Source of the DNA: UKL13-2 sp036394575
GTDB taxonomy: Bacteria > Pseudomonadota > Gammaproteobacteria > Burkholderiales > Usitatibacteraceae
Length of the DNA: 64,000 bases
Reading direction: 5' to 3'
Assembly: GCA_036394575.1 (NCBI GenBank)
Contig: DASWEY010000005.1
Location: forward strand, 36,595-100,594
Shown: positions 8,330 through 16,624 of the stretch, piece after piece
How positions within the stretch are numbered: position 1 is the stretch's first letter
Layout of the letters: the number at the start of each line of letters is the position of its first letter
Made by a program: the position numbers and the translations under genes
The notes under the pieces: generated by a model
What the model was told of the DNA's origin: nothing
Databases searched by the model: none
What the model saw: the letters and a program-made list of their open reading frames with translations, nothing else

Positions 8330-10330
8330 TCAGGCGGTCTGAAAAAAGGCCAGGGCCTCGGCCTCCAGGCGGGTGCGGCGCATCGGCGGCAGGCTCTGCC
8401 AGATACGCTTGCCATATGGTTTATCGACCAGGCGCGTATCGCCGATCATCAGCACACCGCGATCCGACTCGTCGCGGATCAGGCGCCCGGCGCCCTGCTT
8501 CAATTTGATCGCGGCATGCGGTACCTGATAGTGCATGAAGGCATTGCCGCCGGCCTGGTTGATGGCGTCGATGCGCGCCGCCAGCACCGGATCGTCGGGC
8601 GCGGCGAACGGCAGCTTGTCGATCACCACCAGGGACAGGGCATCGCCTTTCACGTCCACCCCTTCCCAGAACGAATGACTGGCCACCAGCACCGCATTGC
8701 CCAGCTTGCGAAAGCGCTCCAGCAGTTCGGTGCGGGTGCCCTCGCCCTGCACCATCAGCGGATACTCAAGGCCATTTTTCTCGAACAGTTCCTTGAGCAG
8801 ATCGTAGGCGCGATCCATGGCTTTCAGCGAGGTAAACAACAGGAAAGCGCGGCCCTGCGCGGCCGCGATCAGGGGCAGGGCCGTGTTGACGATGGCATCG
8901 GTATGCCCGGCGGTATTCGGGGGCGGCAGATTGGCCGGCAGGTACAGCAGGGCCTGGTTGGGATAATCAAAGGGCGAGGGCCAGGACGCGGTTTCGACCT
9001 TGCGTTCGCCGAAAGCGTCCTCGTCGAAACCTTCGTCCCTGGCTTCCGGCGCGATCAGGCCCATCTCGGTTTGATAGTGGCCGAAGTCGCCTTTCACCGC
9101 CAGCGTGGCCGAGGTAAAAATCCAGGCGCGCTTTTGCGCGAACACCTGGCTGCTGAAAATATTGGCGATCGACAGCGGCGTCAGATGAAACGCCAGCGAC
9201 TGCGAAAACGCTTCCGCCCAGCGGATATAACCCTCGATGCCGCCGTCCTTGCCGGCCCCGAGCCACTGCGCCATTTTCTGCGCGAGCTCATCGGCGCGGT
9301 CCAGACAATTGGCGATTTCCGGCGCGCGTGCCGACTGGCTCTCGAGCATTTCACGCAGCTCGCCCAACTGCTCCTGTGCCTTGGCGAAAGCATCGGTAAA
9401 ACCTTCGCGCTCCGCTACTGCCGCACCGGGCATACGGCCGTAATCCTCGCGCACGATCAGGCGCAAATCGCGCGTCGCTTTGTCGAGGGTCAGCGCGGCG
9501 GCCTGCAAATCCTTGAAATCGGCGGCGTGGGCGATGCCCATCAGCCGCGAGTCGCGCGCCAGTTCCAGCAATTGCGAGGTCGATACCGATTCGCCAAAGA
9601 ACATGGTCGCGGTGTCGGGCAACTGGTGCGCCTCGTCGAACACCACGGTATTGCAGGCCGGCAGCAGATCCTGCGCGCCGTCGTCCTTGAGCACCAGATC
9701 GGCGAAGAACAGGTGATGATTGACCACCACCACCTCGGCCTCCATCGCCGCCTTGCGCGCCTTCATCACGAAACAATCGGCGTAACGGCTGCATGCCGAA
9801 CCCAGACAGTTTTCGCGCGTCGACACCGCCGCACTCCAGGCGCTGGCGCGTTCGGGCACATCGGGCAATTCGGCCTTGTCGCCACTGCCGCCGCCGGCCA
9901 GGGAGCGCTCCGCAAAACGCCGAATCACCTGAATATGCTTGACGTCATCGCGGTTCATGAAGCGGCCGTCCGCCACCGCTTCCTCAAGGTGATGCAGGCA
10001 GACATAATTGGCGCGGCCTTTCAGCAGCGCGGTGGATACCGGGATGCCGAGCGCCGCCACCACGGTGGGAATATCGCGGTGATAAAGCTGGTCCTGCAGG
10101 GTCTTGGTGCCGGTGGAAATGATCACCTTGCCGCCGGAACGCAGCGCAGGCACCAGATAGGCAAAGGTCTTGCCGGTGCCGGTGCCGGCCTCGGCGATGA
10201 ACACGCCGGCGCGATCAATCGTCGCTTCAATTTTCTCCGCCATTTCGAGCTGACTGTGGCGATGACGGAAACCTTCGATGCGGGCCGCCAGCGGCCCCTC
10301 GGGGCCGAACAGATAGGGTAAATCGGACAT
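8330..10330 (-). CDS. dinG: DinG/YoaA-family ATP-dependent DNA helicase
   Basis: 666 aa, superfamily 2 Fe-S helicase of the XPD-like group that unwinds DNA 5' to 3' during repair. Walker A EAGTGTGKT at 47-55; four cysteines for a 4Fe-4S cluster at 111, 175, 180 and 186; VFDEAH at 230-235; C-terminal motifs VASHSFWEGVDVKG and QGAGRLIRDESDRG. Length is between E. coli YoaA and DinG, and the form is closer to YoaA, so the symbol is a family-level call. It is transcribed alone toward the terminator at 8243-8276. No LexA-type box was noticed upstream. Confidence 0.93.
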   Translation of the reverse strand: MSDLPYLFGPEGPLAARIEGFRHRHSQLEMAEKIEATIDRAGVFIAEAGTGTGKTFAYLVPALRSGGKVIISTGTKTLQDQLYHRDIPTVVAALGIPVSTALLKGRANYVCLHHLEEAVADGRFMNRDDVKHIQVIRRFAERSLAGGGSGDKAELPDVPERASAWSAAVSTRENCLGSACSRYADCFVMKARKAAMEAEVVVVNHHLFFADLVLKDDGAQDLLPACNTVVFDEAHQLPDTATMFFGESVSTSQLLELARDSRLMGIAHAADFKDLQAAALTLDKATRDLRLIVREDYGRMPGAAVAEREGFTDAFAKAQEQLGELREMLESQSARAPEIANCLDRADELAQKMAQWLGAGKDGGIEGYIRWAEAFSQSLAFHLTPLSIANIFSSQVFAQKRAWIFTSATLAVKGDFGHYQTEMGLIAPEARDEGFDEDAFGERKVETASWPSPFDYPNQALLYLPANLPPPNTAGHTDAIVNTALPLIAAAQGRAFLLFTSLKAMDRAYDLLKELFEKNGLEYPLMVQGEGTRTELLERFRKLGNAVLVASHSFWEGVDVKGDALSLVVIDKLPFAAPDDPVLAARIDAINQAGGNAFMHYQVPHAAIKLKQGAGRLIRDESDRGVLMIGDTRLVDKPYGKRIWQSLPPMRRTRLEAEALAFFQTA

Positions 10331-10430
10331 GCGCGATGATACCGCGGCATGCGGGTGCAGCGCCGATCCTCACCTTCGAGGACTTGCGTGCATGGACTGG
10401 GCGCCGTCAAAAACGGCGTTACAAATAGTA

Positions 10431-10496
10431 AAACTCCAGCATTGGCGCGGCTTTCAGGCCAAAAATGCCTCAAACACCGCGCCAATGCTGGCGTTT
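10431..10496. repeat. Palindromic intergenic repeat, copy a
   Basis: Arms AAACTCCAGCATTGGCGCGG (10431-10450) and its near-exact inverse (10477-10496) around a core containing CAAAAATGCC. Both ends are of the CCAGCATTGG type. It shares its right-hand flank with copy b. Confidence 0.85.
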
Positions 10497-10515
10497 CTAT
10501 TTCAGATTCGCAAAT

Positions 10516-10632
10516 TCAAGAACGTCCGAAGATGATGCGTTCACGCTGCAGCAACCGCCTCAGCAGGACAATTGAGATGATTGCAATCAGCGCGCAGATC
10601 CCCATCGGCGGCAGGAAGTGGATCGCCTGCTC
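10516..10632 (-). pseudogene. Remnant of natB 3' end (ABC permease C-terminus)
   Basis: On the minus strand this reads QAIHFLPPMGICALIAIISI, continues to RERIIFGRS and ends in TGA at 10516-10518. It matches the last 37 or so residues of the permease encoded at 12386-13564 (QAIHFLLPMGICVLIAVVSI ... RESIIFGRS) with a minority of substitutions. There is no upstream gene body. It is a decayed duplicate of that gene's end, still attached to a palindromic repeat, just as the intact gene is. Confidence 0.85.
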
Positions 10633-10770
10633 CTACTTCCGGCTCACCGCCCGATTGACCGTCGAATAGTGCACCTTGCAGGCATCCGCGATGGCCTGCA
10701 CGGTGTAGTCGCCGGTCGCATATGCCCGCGCCGCCATGCCCGGCGGGCATTGATCCTGTAACCGTCGTCT
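10633..10770 (-). pseudogene. C-terminal remnant of a RAYT-type (Y1, IS200-like) transposase
   Basis: The minus-strand frame reads MAARAYATGDYTVQAIADAC then KVHYSTVNRAVSRK and stops at 10633-10635, with about 11 more open codons upstream of that Met. The AYATGDYT...IAD...VHYSTVNRAV pattern is the C-terminal helix-turn-helix seen in REP-associated tyrosine transposases of proteobacteria, often misnamed RelE toxins. The catalytic HUH domain is absent. It abuts the natB remnant and the dehydrogenase gene. Confidence 0.65.
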
Positions 10771-12052
10771 ATGCGCGACTCACGTGTTTCCGAGTGATCT
10801 GGCCGACGTTCAGAGCGCCTACCTGACGCATGATTGTGACGAACTCGGAATCCACGATCTCCAGCACGCGGTCCACGCCGGGCTCGCCGAAGGAGGCGAG
10901 GCCCCACACGTATGGCCGGCCGATGCCGACCGCGCTGGCGCCCATGGCGAGCGCCTTCAAGACGTCGGTGCCGCGCCGCACGCCGCCGTCGACGAGCACC
11001 GGGATGCGGCCGCCCACCGCTTCCACGACTTCGACCAGCACGTCGATCGTCGCCTGCCCGCTCTCTTCTGCGCGGCCGCCGTGGTTGGAGACAATGATGG
11101 CGTCCACGCCGTGGCGCGTCGCCTCCCTGGCGTCCTCACCGGTCATGATGCCCTTCAGCACCAGCTTGCCCTTCACGATCGCGCGCAAGCGATCGATGAA
11201 TTCCCATGTCATGCCGGTGCCATAGAGGTTGGTCACCTTCGACACGTCGATGCCGTTAAAGTTGGCCTTGCGGCTCACCTCGTTGGCGAAGGCGCCCGGC
11301 TTGTGGCACACCGTGCAGTCCCGCTGGTCCAGGCGCCGCATGCGGAACATGTCCTCCGTGTTGCGCCCGCCCTGCCGGTCAACGGTGAGGACGATCGCGG
11401 GCGAACCTGCGGCCTCCGCGTTCCTCACCAACGCCTGCGTCACGTTCCAGTCGTCGGTCGGGTACAGCATGAACCACGCCGGCGTCCCGTGCGCCTTGTT
11501 CACGTCGGCGATGTTCGCGTTGTCGACAGTCGAGAGAATCATCTGGTGCTTGCGCTTGCCGGCGGCGCGCGCCACCGCGACCCCCGCCTCGCCGTTGTAA
11601 GCGCCGAGGCTGCTTACCGGGCAGAGGAAGACGGGGCTCGCCCACGTCTCGCCGAGGATCTTCACGCTGGTGTCGATCTTGCGTGCGTCGATAAGGCGCT
11701 GGACACGGATGTTGTACTTCGCGTAGGCCGTATGGTTGCCGTCGCGCGTGGCGTTGCCGTCGACTCCGCTCTCGAGATAGCCCCAGTGCGTCGGCGCGCC
11801 CTGCGCGAACATGGCCTTCTGCGCCGCCGGCTCGAACTCGAAGACGTTGATTGCCTGGTGCGGCGCGGTGATGATGCCGTCCGCGCCGGTGGCGACATTT
11901 GCACCGCGCAGCGCGTCGTAGCTCTGCGCGAGCGCCCCTCCGGGAGAGGATGCAAGCAGGGCAGCTATCGTCGAAGACAGGGCGGGCGTCGCCAGCAGGG
12001 GACTGCCTGCGAGGAAGCCAAGGAATTTGCGGCGTGCAACTTCTCGATTCAT
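10769..12052 (-). CDS. FMN-dependent alpha-hydroxy-acid dehydrogenase, Tat-exported
   Basis: 427 aa. An N-terminal Tat-type leader (RRKFLGFLAG, then a hydrophobic run ending near ALAQ) precedes an FMN-dependent lactate/mandelate dehydrogenase-like TIM barrel. The signature IIVSNHGGRAEES carries the catalytic His and FMN/substrate Arg; PVLVDGGVRRGTDVLKALAMGA is the phosphate-binding end. It should oxidise a 2-hydroxy acid such as lactate; the periplasmic location is inferred and unusual for LldD, which is membrane-associated in the cytoplasm. The gene stands alone and is bracketed by a duplicated segment (repeat plus natB end), which suggests that it or its neighbourhood was inserted between natB and dinG. 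Confidence 0.88.
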   Translation of the reverse strand: MNREVARRKFLGFLAGSPLLATPALSSTIAALLASSPGGALAQSYDALRGANVATGADGIITAPHQAINVFEFEPAAQKAMFAQGAPTHWGYLESGVDGNATRDGNHTAYAKYNIRVQRLIDARKIDTSVKILGETWASPVFLCPVSSLGAYNGEAGVAVARAAGKRKHQMILSTVDNANIADVNKAHGTPAWFMLYPTDDWNVTQALVRNAEAAGSPAIVLTVDRQGGRNTEDMFRMRRLDQRDCTVCHKPGAFANEVSRKANFNGIDVSKVTNLYGTGMTWEFIDRLRAIVKGKLVLKGIMTGEDAREATRHGVDAIIVSNHGGRAEESGQATIDVLVEVVEAVGGRIPVLVDGGVRRGTDVLKALAMGASAVGIGRPYVWGLASFGEPGVDRVLEIVDSEFVTIMRQVGALNVGQITRKHVSRA

Positions 12053-12144
12053 GTGGTTTCTCCTTGAGTAAACAATTGAGGTTCCCCCTGGAATTCGTCT
12101 TCCGGCTTGTGTCAGTTGACAGCCTGTCTCATGACGCTACGCTT

Positions 12145-12158
12145 GATCGATATCGATC
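12145..12158. promoter_or_regulatory. 14-bp palindrome, candidate operator
   Basis: GATCGATATCGATC is a perfect palindrome 93 bp upstream of the dehydrogenase start. It is placed where a regulator could act, but no regulator gene adjoins it. Confidence 0.3.
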
Positions 12159-12300
12159 GAGAATCACTTTAGGTAACGCGAAAGCCGGTGTCTTTAAAAT
12201 TCTTGCGTGTGTAACTTCATGTTGGAAAATTGGGGGCTTGCAATATGGCGCCCCTCATCTCGCCCCAAAAGCTGCTTCGCTTATCACACCGTCCCACATA

Positions 12301-12366
12301 AAACCCCAGCATCGGCGCGCTTTCCAAAGCAAAAATGCCCCGAAAGCCGCGCCAATGCTGGACTTT
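12301..12366. repeat. Palindromic intergenic repeat, copy b
   Basis: Left arm AAACCCCAGCATCGGCGCGC, core GCAAAAATGCCCC, right arm GCCGCGCCAATGCTGGACTT. It lies 20 bp beyond the stop of natB. The same repeat-plus-natB-end arrangement is found at 10431-10632. Confidence 0.85.
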
Positions 12367-12385
12367 CACTTTCCAAAAACGCGCC

Positions 12386-13564
12386 CTACGACCTTCCAAA
12401 AATAATGCTTTCCCGCTGCAGCAGGTGCGTCAGCAGTGCGATCGACACCACCGCAATCAGCACGCAAATGCCCATCGGCAACAGGAAGTGGATCGCCTGC
12501 ACCGGCTCGCCGCGCAGGATGCGCGTCAGCACCATCAGCTGGCCCAGCATGGGCACAAACAACTGCCAGACGGCGTCCTTGAACTGGCCGAACATCGACA
12601 CCACCGGTACCAGCGACAGCCCGCTGACCAGGTAGCTCACATAGGTCTGCGCTTCCTTGAACGTGCGCCCATAGGTGGCGATCAGCATCTGCAGGGCGCC
12701 GATCGCCGGCGCGAAGGGGAACAGCATGGCGGCGAACAGCAGGTATTGCGCGGGGCTGAGCGAGATGACGCCGGCCAGCTTGGGCATCGGCGCGAACGCC
12801 AGGGTGAGGCCGAAACCCAGCAGGATCAGAGTGACGATGACAATGCCGTAAACCGCCACTGCGCCCCATTTGCCGATGATCACCGCGGACCGCGACACCG
12901 GGTTCATCAGCAGCGGTTCCAGCGAGCCGCGTTCGCGCTCACCCGCGGTCATGTCGATCGCCACCGCCACGCAGCCGGTGACGCCGACGATCAGCGCCAT
13001 CCACGGGATGATGAACAGCAGCATGGCGGCGCGTTGCGCCGGCGTGCCCATATTGACGTCCTGCACCTCGACCGCACGCATCACCTGCGGCGATACGCCG
13101 CGCGCGATCAGACGCTGGACGGTGACCTCTCCATTGAACGCGCGCAACAGGCGGCGCAACACGCCGCCGGCGCCACCGCCGGTATCCTGGCGGGTGTCGT
13201 CGTACACCAGTTCGACTTCGGCCTTGCCGCTCACAAACTTCTGCTGAAAATCTTTCGGGATCACCAGCACCGCATCATGCTTGCCCTGCTTGATCAGTTC
13301 GCGAAAATCCGGCTTCGGGTCCTTGATGGTCACATCCTGGCGCGCAAAGAAATTGACCAGTTGCGGCGAATTCTCGACGCCCTGCACATAGACCTCGCGC
13401 TTCTCGGCTTTTTCCTCGACGCTGGAAACAAAATAGGTCAGGCCGACCAGGATCAGCGGGCCCATCACGATCGACAGGGTGAACACCATCAAGGCAGTAC
13501 GACGGTCGCGCAGATGGTCGCGAAGTTCCTTGCGCAACACCGTCAATATGGTTGCGATGCTCAT
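12386..13564 (-). CDS. natB: ABC-2 type permease (NatB-like exporter subunit)
   Basis: 392 aa from the ATG that overlaps the natA stop (ATGA). One N-terminal membrane helix (LMVFTLSIVMGPLILVGLTY) is followed by a large extracytoplasmic domain and five or so C-terminal helices, the layout of NatB/YhaP-type ABC-2 permeases. The conserved ERERGSLEPLLMNPVSR motif before the helix bundle is typical. It pairs with the ATPase at 13561-14307. The NatAB name reflects family likeness (sodium or peptide/antibiotic export); the substrate is not evident. A truncated copy of its 3' end lies at 10516-10632. Confidence 0.85.
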   Translation of the reverse strand: MSIATILTVLRKELRDHLRDRRTALMVFTLSIVMGPLILVGLTYFVSSVEEKAEKREVYVQGVENSPQLVNFFARQDVTIKDPKPDFRELIKQGKHDAVLVIPKDFQQKFVSGKAEVELVYDDTRQDTGGGAGGVLRRLLRAFNGEVTVQRLIARGVSPQVMRAVEVQDVNMGTPAQRAAMLLFIIPWMALIVGVTGCVAVAIDMTAGERERGSLEPLLMNPVSRSAVIIGKWGAVAVYGIVIVTLILLGFGLTLAFAPMPKLAGVISLSPAQYLLFAAMLFPFAPAIGALQMLIATYGRTFKEAQTYVSYLVSGLSLVPVVSMFGQFKDAVWQLFVPMLGQLMVLTRILRGEPVQAIHFLLPMGICVLIAVVSIALLTHLLQRESIIFGRS

Positions 13565-14307
13565 GGTGCAGCCTCCGCGCCGTGTGCGCCATCGATTTCG
13601 GCCAGCGCGACAAACGCATCCTCCAGATTGTTCTTGCCGCTCATCGCCAGCAGCGCATCGGCGCTGCCCTGCGCCGTCACCCTGCCCCGCGCAATGATGA
13701 CGATCTCGTCGCACAGCGCCGCCACCTCCTGCATGATGTGGCTGGAAAACATCACCGTGCGGCCCTCGGCCTTGAGGCGCTTGATCAGTTCGCGCAAGGC
13801 GCGCGTGGTCATCACATCGAGGCCATTGGTGGGCTCGTCCAGCACCACATGCGAGGGTTCGTGCACCAGGGCGCGCACGATCGCCACCTTCATGCGCTCG
13901 CCTTGCGAAAAGCCTTCGGTGCGGCGGTCAAGAATATCTTTCATGTCCAGCCAGTCGGCGAACCTGGCAATGGTTTTTCCCGAACGGGTGGCATCGACGC
14001 CGCGCAAATCAGCGTAATAACGGATGTTCTCGCGCGCCGTCATGCGCGTGTAGAGGCCGCGCGCATCGGTGAGCAGGCCGGAAATCCGGCGCACGCCCCC
14101 GGGATCGCGGGCGGCATCGATGCCGTTGACCTGCACGCTGCCGCCGCCGATGCTGACCAGGGTGCCGATCATGCGGATGGTCGTGGTCTTGCCGGCGCCA
14201 TTGGGCCCGAGCAGACCGGTGGTCGCCCCCGCCTTGGCGATGAACGAGACGCCATCGACCGCGGCGACCGCGCCAAAATGTTTCCTGAGATCGCGAACTT
14301 CAATCAT
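13561..14307 (-). CDS. natA: ABC transporter ATP-binding protein (NatA-like)
   Basis: 248 aa. Walker A GPNGAGKTT, signature FSQGERMKVAIVRAL, Walker B HVVLDEPTNGLD and the switch His in VMFSSHIM are all present. It overlaps the hydrolase stop upstream and the natB start downstream by ATGA, so three proteins are made in a coupled row. It energises export through NatB; the leading lipoprotein hydrolase may process or protect against the exported compound. Confidence 0.92.
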   Translation of the reverse strand: MIEVRDLRKHFGAVAAVDGVSFIAKAGATTGLLGPNGAGKTTTIRMIGTLVSIGGGSVQVNGIDAARDPGGVRRISGLLTDARGLYTRMTARENIRYYADLRGVDATRSGKTIARFADWLDMKDILDRRTEGFSQGERMKVAIVRALVHEPSHVVLDEPTNGLDVMTTRALRELIKRLKAEGRTVMFSSHIMQEVAALCDEIVIIARGRVTAQGSADALLAMSGKNNLEDAFVALAEIDGAHGAEAAP

Positions 14308-15836
14308 CGCGGTTCTCCCTGGCCGCGCGGCGCGGCAAGGGCCGGCTTGGCCGCATCTTTTTTCTTGTCCTGCAGCGGTTCATAGAACATCGGTCGCGGC
14401 AGGCGTTGCAGGCAGGCGCCGTCGAGGCCGGCGACGCTGGCGGTTTCGATGAATTTCCTGACGATCTTCGGCGCGCAGCCGCGGGTACTGACGCCGTGCC
14501 CGACATTGGGGGCAACCAGATGAAGCGCATTGTTCAGGCTGCGCCAGACCTCCTCGCCGTGCACCGGCGGCGTCACCGGGTCGAGCCCGCCACTCAGGAG
14601 CAGCACCGGCCGGTCCGATTTCACCGGCTGGGAAAAATCGGGCGGCACTTTTCCCTTTGGCCAGCTTTCGCATGCCTTGGCAAATTCATCGATGAACAAA
14701 CGGCCGAACGGCGCGCGTCCGCTTTCGCGCCCGGCATCCGCCGGCGCAATGCGCGGCACGTCCTCGGCGCATACCACCGACATGCGCATGCCGAAAGCGA
14801 TCTTGTCCTCGGCGAAATCGCCGAACAGTGCGCCCTGCGAGAGCAGCGGTGCGAAGTTGCCTCCCTCGGCGGCATGCAGGGTCGCCGGCAGCAGGGCGCT
14901 CATTTCGGGCACGTAGAGCGTGGCAAATACCGACATCAGGACCATGTCGCGCGTGATCTCGATGTCGCGGACGTTACCGGTAAGCGGATCGGCAATGGCA
15001 GCCTTGCGCGGTGTTTTTTCCAGCGACGCGAGCAATCGCCCGACATGCGCCTGCAGATCCGGGAAGGCCTTCGCGCAACGCGGTTCCTTGTCGCAGGCCA
15101 CCAGCATTTTGTCATACGACGCACCGGCGTCGCGGCTGAACCCCAGCGGAAGCGCCATCGACGGCGGCGCCACGCCGTCGATCACCACGCTGCGCACCTG
15201 GTCCGGGTAGCGGCGCAGATATTCCATCGCGGCGCGCGTGCCGTAAGAGCCGCCCCAGAGATTGATCCGGCGATAGCCCAGCGCCGCACGCACCTCGTCG
15301 TAGTCCGCCATCGCAATTGTGGTGGTGTACTGGGTGAGGTCGGCTATCTGCGCAAGTTTGTCGCGGCACGCGGCAATCAGCTTGAGGGTCAGCGCATCGC
15401 GCTTGACGGGCTCCGCCATGCCCGGTGTATCGATATCGGGCATTTTGCAATTGAGAAAATTCGATTTGCCGGTGCCGCGCTGATCGATCAGCACGATATC
15501 GCGCTTGGCATTGAGTCCCCCCAGAATCGCCAGTGCCTGCGGCCCCAACTCGGCCGCCGCCTGTCCCGGCCCGCCCGCGAACAGGAAAATGGGGTCGGGC
15601 TCCTTGGCGCGCGCGCTGGCCGGCAGCACGACAATATTCAGCGGAATCTTGCGCCCTTGCGCCATCTCGCGATTTTCGAATACCTCGTAGCGGGCGCATT
15701 TCACTTCGACATCCACGCCGGCAACGCGGCAACCTTGCAGCGTCAGCGCAGCGGCTGCCGGCGCATCGCCAAGGTCGTCGCAGGCGGCAAGCAGGGTGAG
15801 CGTGGCGGCCGCAATCAATTTGACGGGGATAGACAT
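14304..15836 (-). CDS. Alpha/beta-hydrolase lipoprotein (tripeptidyl/prolyl aminopeptidase-like)
   Basis: 510 aa. A lipobox (TLLAAC, Cys19) marks it as a lipoprotein. The hydrolase fold shows the oxyanion segment FLFAGGPGQ, IDQRGTGKS, the nucleophile in WGGSYGT (Ser197), a C-terminal GGLDPVTPP (Asp) and NVGHGVS (His), which with the C-terminal TAP-like region fits peptidases of the tricorn-interacting/proline iminopeptidase group. First gene of the hydrolase-natA-natB operon. The substrate is unknown; release of N-terminal residues from exported peptides would fit. Confidence 0.87.
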   Translation of the reverse strand: MSIPVKLIAAATLTLLAACDDLGDAPAAAALTLQGCRVAGVDVEVKCARYEVFENREMAQGRKIPLNIVVLPASARAKEPDPIFLFAGGPGQAAAELGPQALAILGGLNAKRDIVLIDQRGTGKSNFLNCKMPDIDTPGMAEPVKRDALTLKLIAACRDKLAQIADLTQYTTTIAMADYDEVRAALGYRRINLWGGSYGTRAAMEYLRRYPDQVRSVVIDGVAPPSMALPLGFSRDAGASYDKMLVACDKEPRCAKAFPDLQAHVGRLLASLEKTPRKAAIADPLTGNVRDIEITRDMVLMSVFATLYVPEMSALLPATLHAAEGGNFAPLLSQGALFGDFAEDKIAFGMRMSVVCAEDVPRIAPADAGRESGRAPFGRLFIDEFAKACESWPKGKVPPDFSQPVKSDRPVLLLSGGLDPVTPPVHGEEVWRSLNNALHLVAPNVGHGVSTRGCAPKIVRKFIETASVAGLDGACLQRLPRPMFYEPLQDKKKDAAKPALAAPRGQGEPR

Positions 15837-15982
15837 GGTGGCAGCGAATTCCTCGGAAGAAGACCAGCCCGCACCTTATCTGGCGCACGCTGCCCTGTCA
15901 AAAATGCTGCGACGAATCCCCGTTCCCGGCCGATGAAACCGGCTTTGCGGCCAGCAGTGCGAGGCAACCACCATCAAGACCC

Positions 15983-15988
15983 TATAAT
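15983..15988 (+). promoter_or_regulatory. -10 hexamer placed for a leaderless transcript
   Basis: A perfect TATAAT ends 6 nt before the ATG at 15995, so transcription would begin at or next to the start codon. No ribosome site is visible upstream of that ATG. No convincing -35 is seen at normal spacing. Confidence 0.45.
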
Positions 15989-15994
15989 TCGTCC

Positions 15995-16609
15995 ATGACG
16001 GCACCCAATTTTCCCAAGCACGATCCCGCCGAGGCGGAATTCTGGAACCTGCGTTTCGATGCCGCCTTCACACCCTGGGACCAGGGCGGCGTACCGGCGT
16101 CACTGCAATCCTGGGCCACACGTGCTTCCGGCAATCCAGCGCCCCGCGTGCTGATTCCGGGCTGCGGCTCGGCTTACGAGGTGCGCTTTCTGGCGGGGCT
16201 CGGCTGGCAGGTCAGCGCCATCGATTTTTCGCCCGCCGCCGTGGCGCAGGCCAAACGCGTGCTGGGCCCGCTGGCCGGGCATGTTCATCTGGCCGACTTC
16301 TTCGCGGACGACCTGGCGGGCGCGCCCTTCGACCTGATTTACGAGCGCGCCTTCCTGTGCGCCCTGCCGCGCCGCTTATGGCGCGCCTGGGCCGTACGCG
16401 TCGCCGAATTGCTCAAACCGGGCGGCAGCCTGGCCGGTTTCTTTTTCAGCGATGAGGGTGAGAAAGGCCCGCCATTCGGCCTGCATGACGGTGAGCTCGA
16501 AGCGATGTTGCAAACGCATTTCACGCGCCGGCAAAAACGGCGGCCCACCGATTCCGTTCCGGTATTTGCCGGCAAGGAAAGCTGGCAAGTCTGGGAGCGC
16601 AATGCCTAG
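15995..16609 (+). CDS. TPMT-superfamily SAM-dependent methyltransferase
   Basis: 204 aa. The N-terminal FWNLRFDAAFTPWDQGGVP is the thiopurine methyltransferase-type cap, followed by the SAM motif VLIPGCGSAYEVRFLA, the acidic IDFS and the YERAFLCALP segment. Members methylate thiols, selenium/tellurium compounds or halides. It stands alone, convergent with the PAS protein gene 15 bp away. The start has TATAAT where a leader should be, so translation is probably leaderless. Confidence 0.88.
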   Translation: MTAPNFPKHDPAEAEFWNLRFDAAFTPWDQGGVPASLQSWATRASGNPAPRVLIPGCGSAYEVRFLAGLGWQVSAIDFSPAAVAQAKRVLGPLAGHVHLADFFADDLAGAPFDLIYERAFLCALPRRLWRAWAVRVAELLKPGGSLAGFFFSDEGEKGPPFGLHDGELEAMLQTHFTRRQKRRPTDSVPVFAGKESWQVWERNA

Positions 16610-16624
16610 CGGCCTGCGGCCCGT

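Larger units (their letters stand above)
10331..10768. other. Intergenic region made of repeat and gene remnants
   Basis: 438 bp with no intact gene. From left: about 100 bp of unexplained spacer, palindromic repeat copy a (10431-10496), a C-terminal natB remnant (10516-10632) and a RAYT transposase remnant (10633-10770), ending at the 3' end of the FMN-dependent dehydrogenase gene. Confidence 0.8.
12053..12385. other. Upstream region of the dehydrogenase, with palindrome and repeat
   Basis: 333 bp without a gene. It contains the 14-bp palindrome at 12145-12158 on the dehydrogenase side and palindromic repeat copy b (12301-12366) on the natB side. No clear promoter hexamers were recognised. 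Confidence 0.6.

Noticed and set aside
8192..10321. Plus-strand open frame of 709 codons
   Set aside because: It is the antisense of the dinG-type helicase; the product is His/Gln/Arg-rich without motifs, as expected from GC-rich opposite-strand frames.
10784..12067. Plus-strand open frame of 427 codons
   Set aside because: Exact antisense of the FMN-dependent dehydrogenase, whose signature motifs decide the strand.
12335..14017. Plus-strand open frame of 560 codons
   Set aside because: Antisense to natB and natA, both with full motifs.
14406..15998. Plus-strand open frame of 530 codons
   Set aside because: Antisense to the lipoprotein hydrolase gene.
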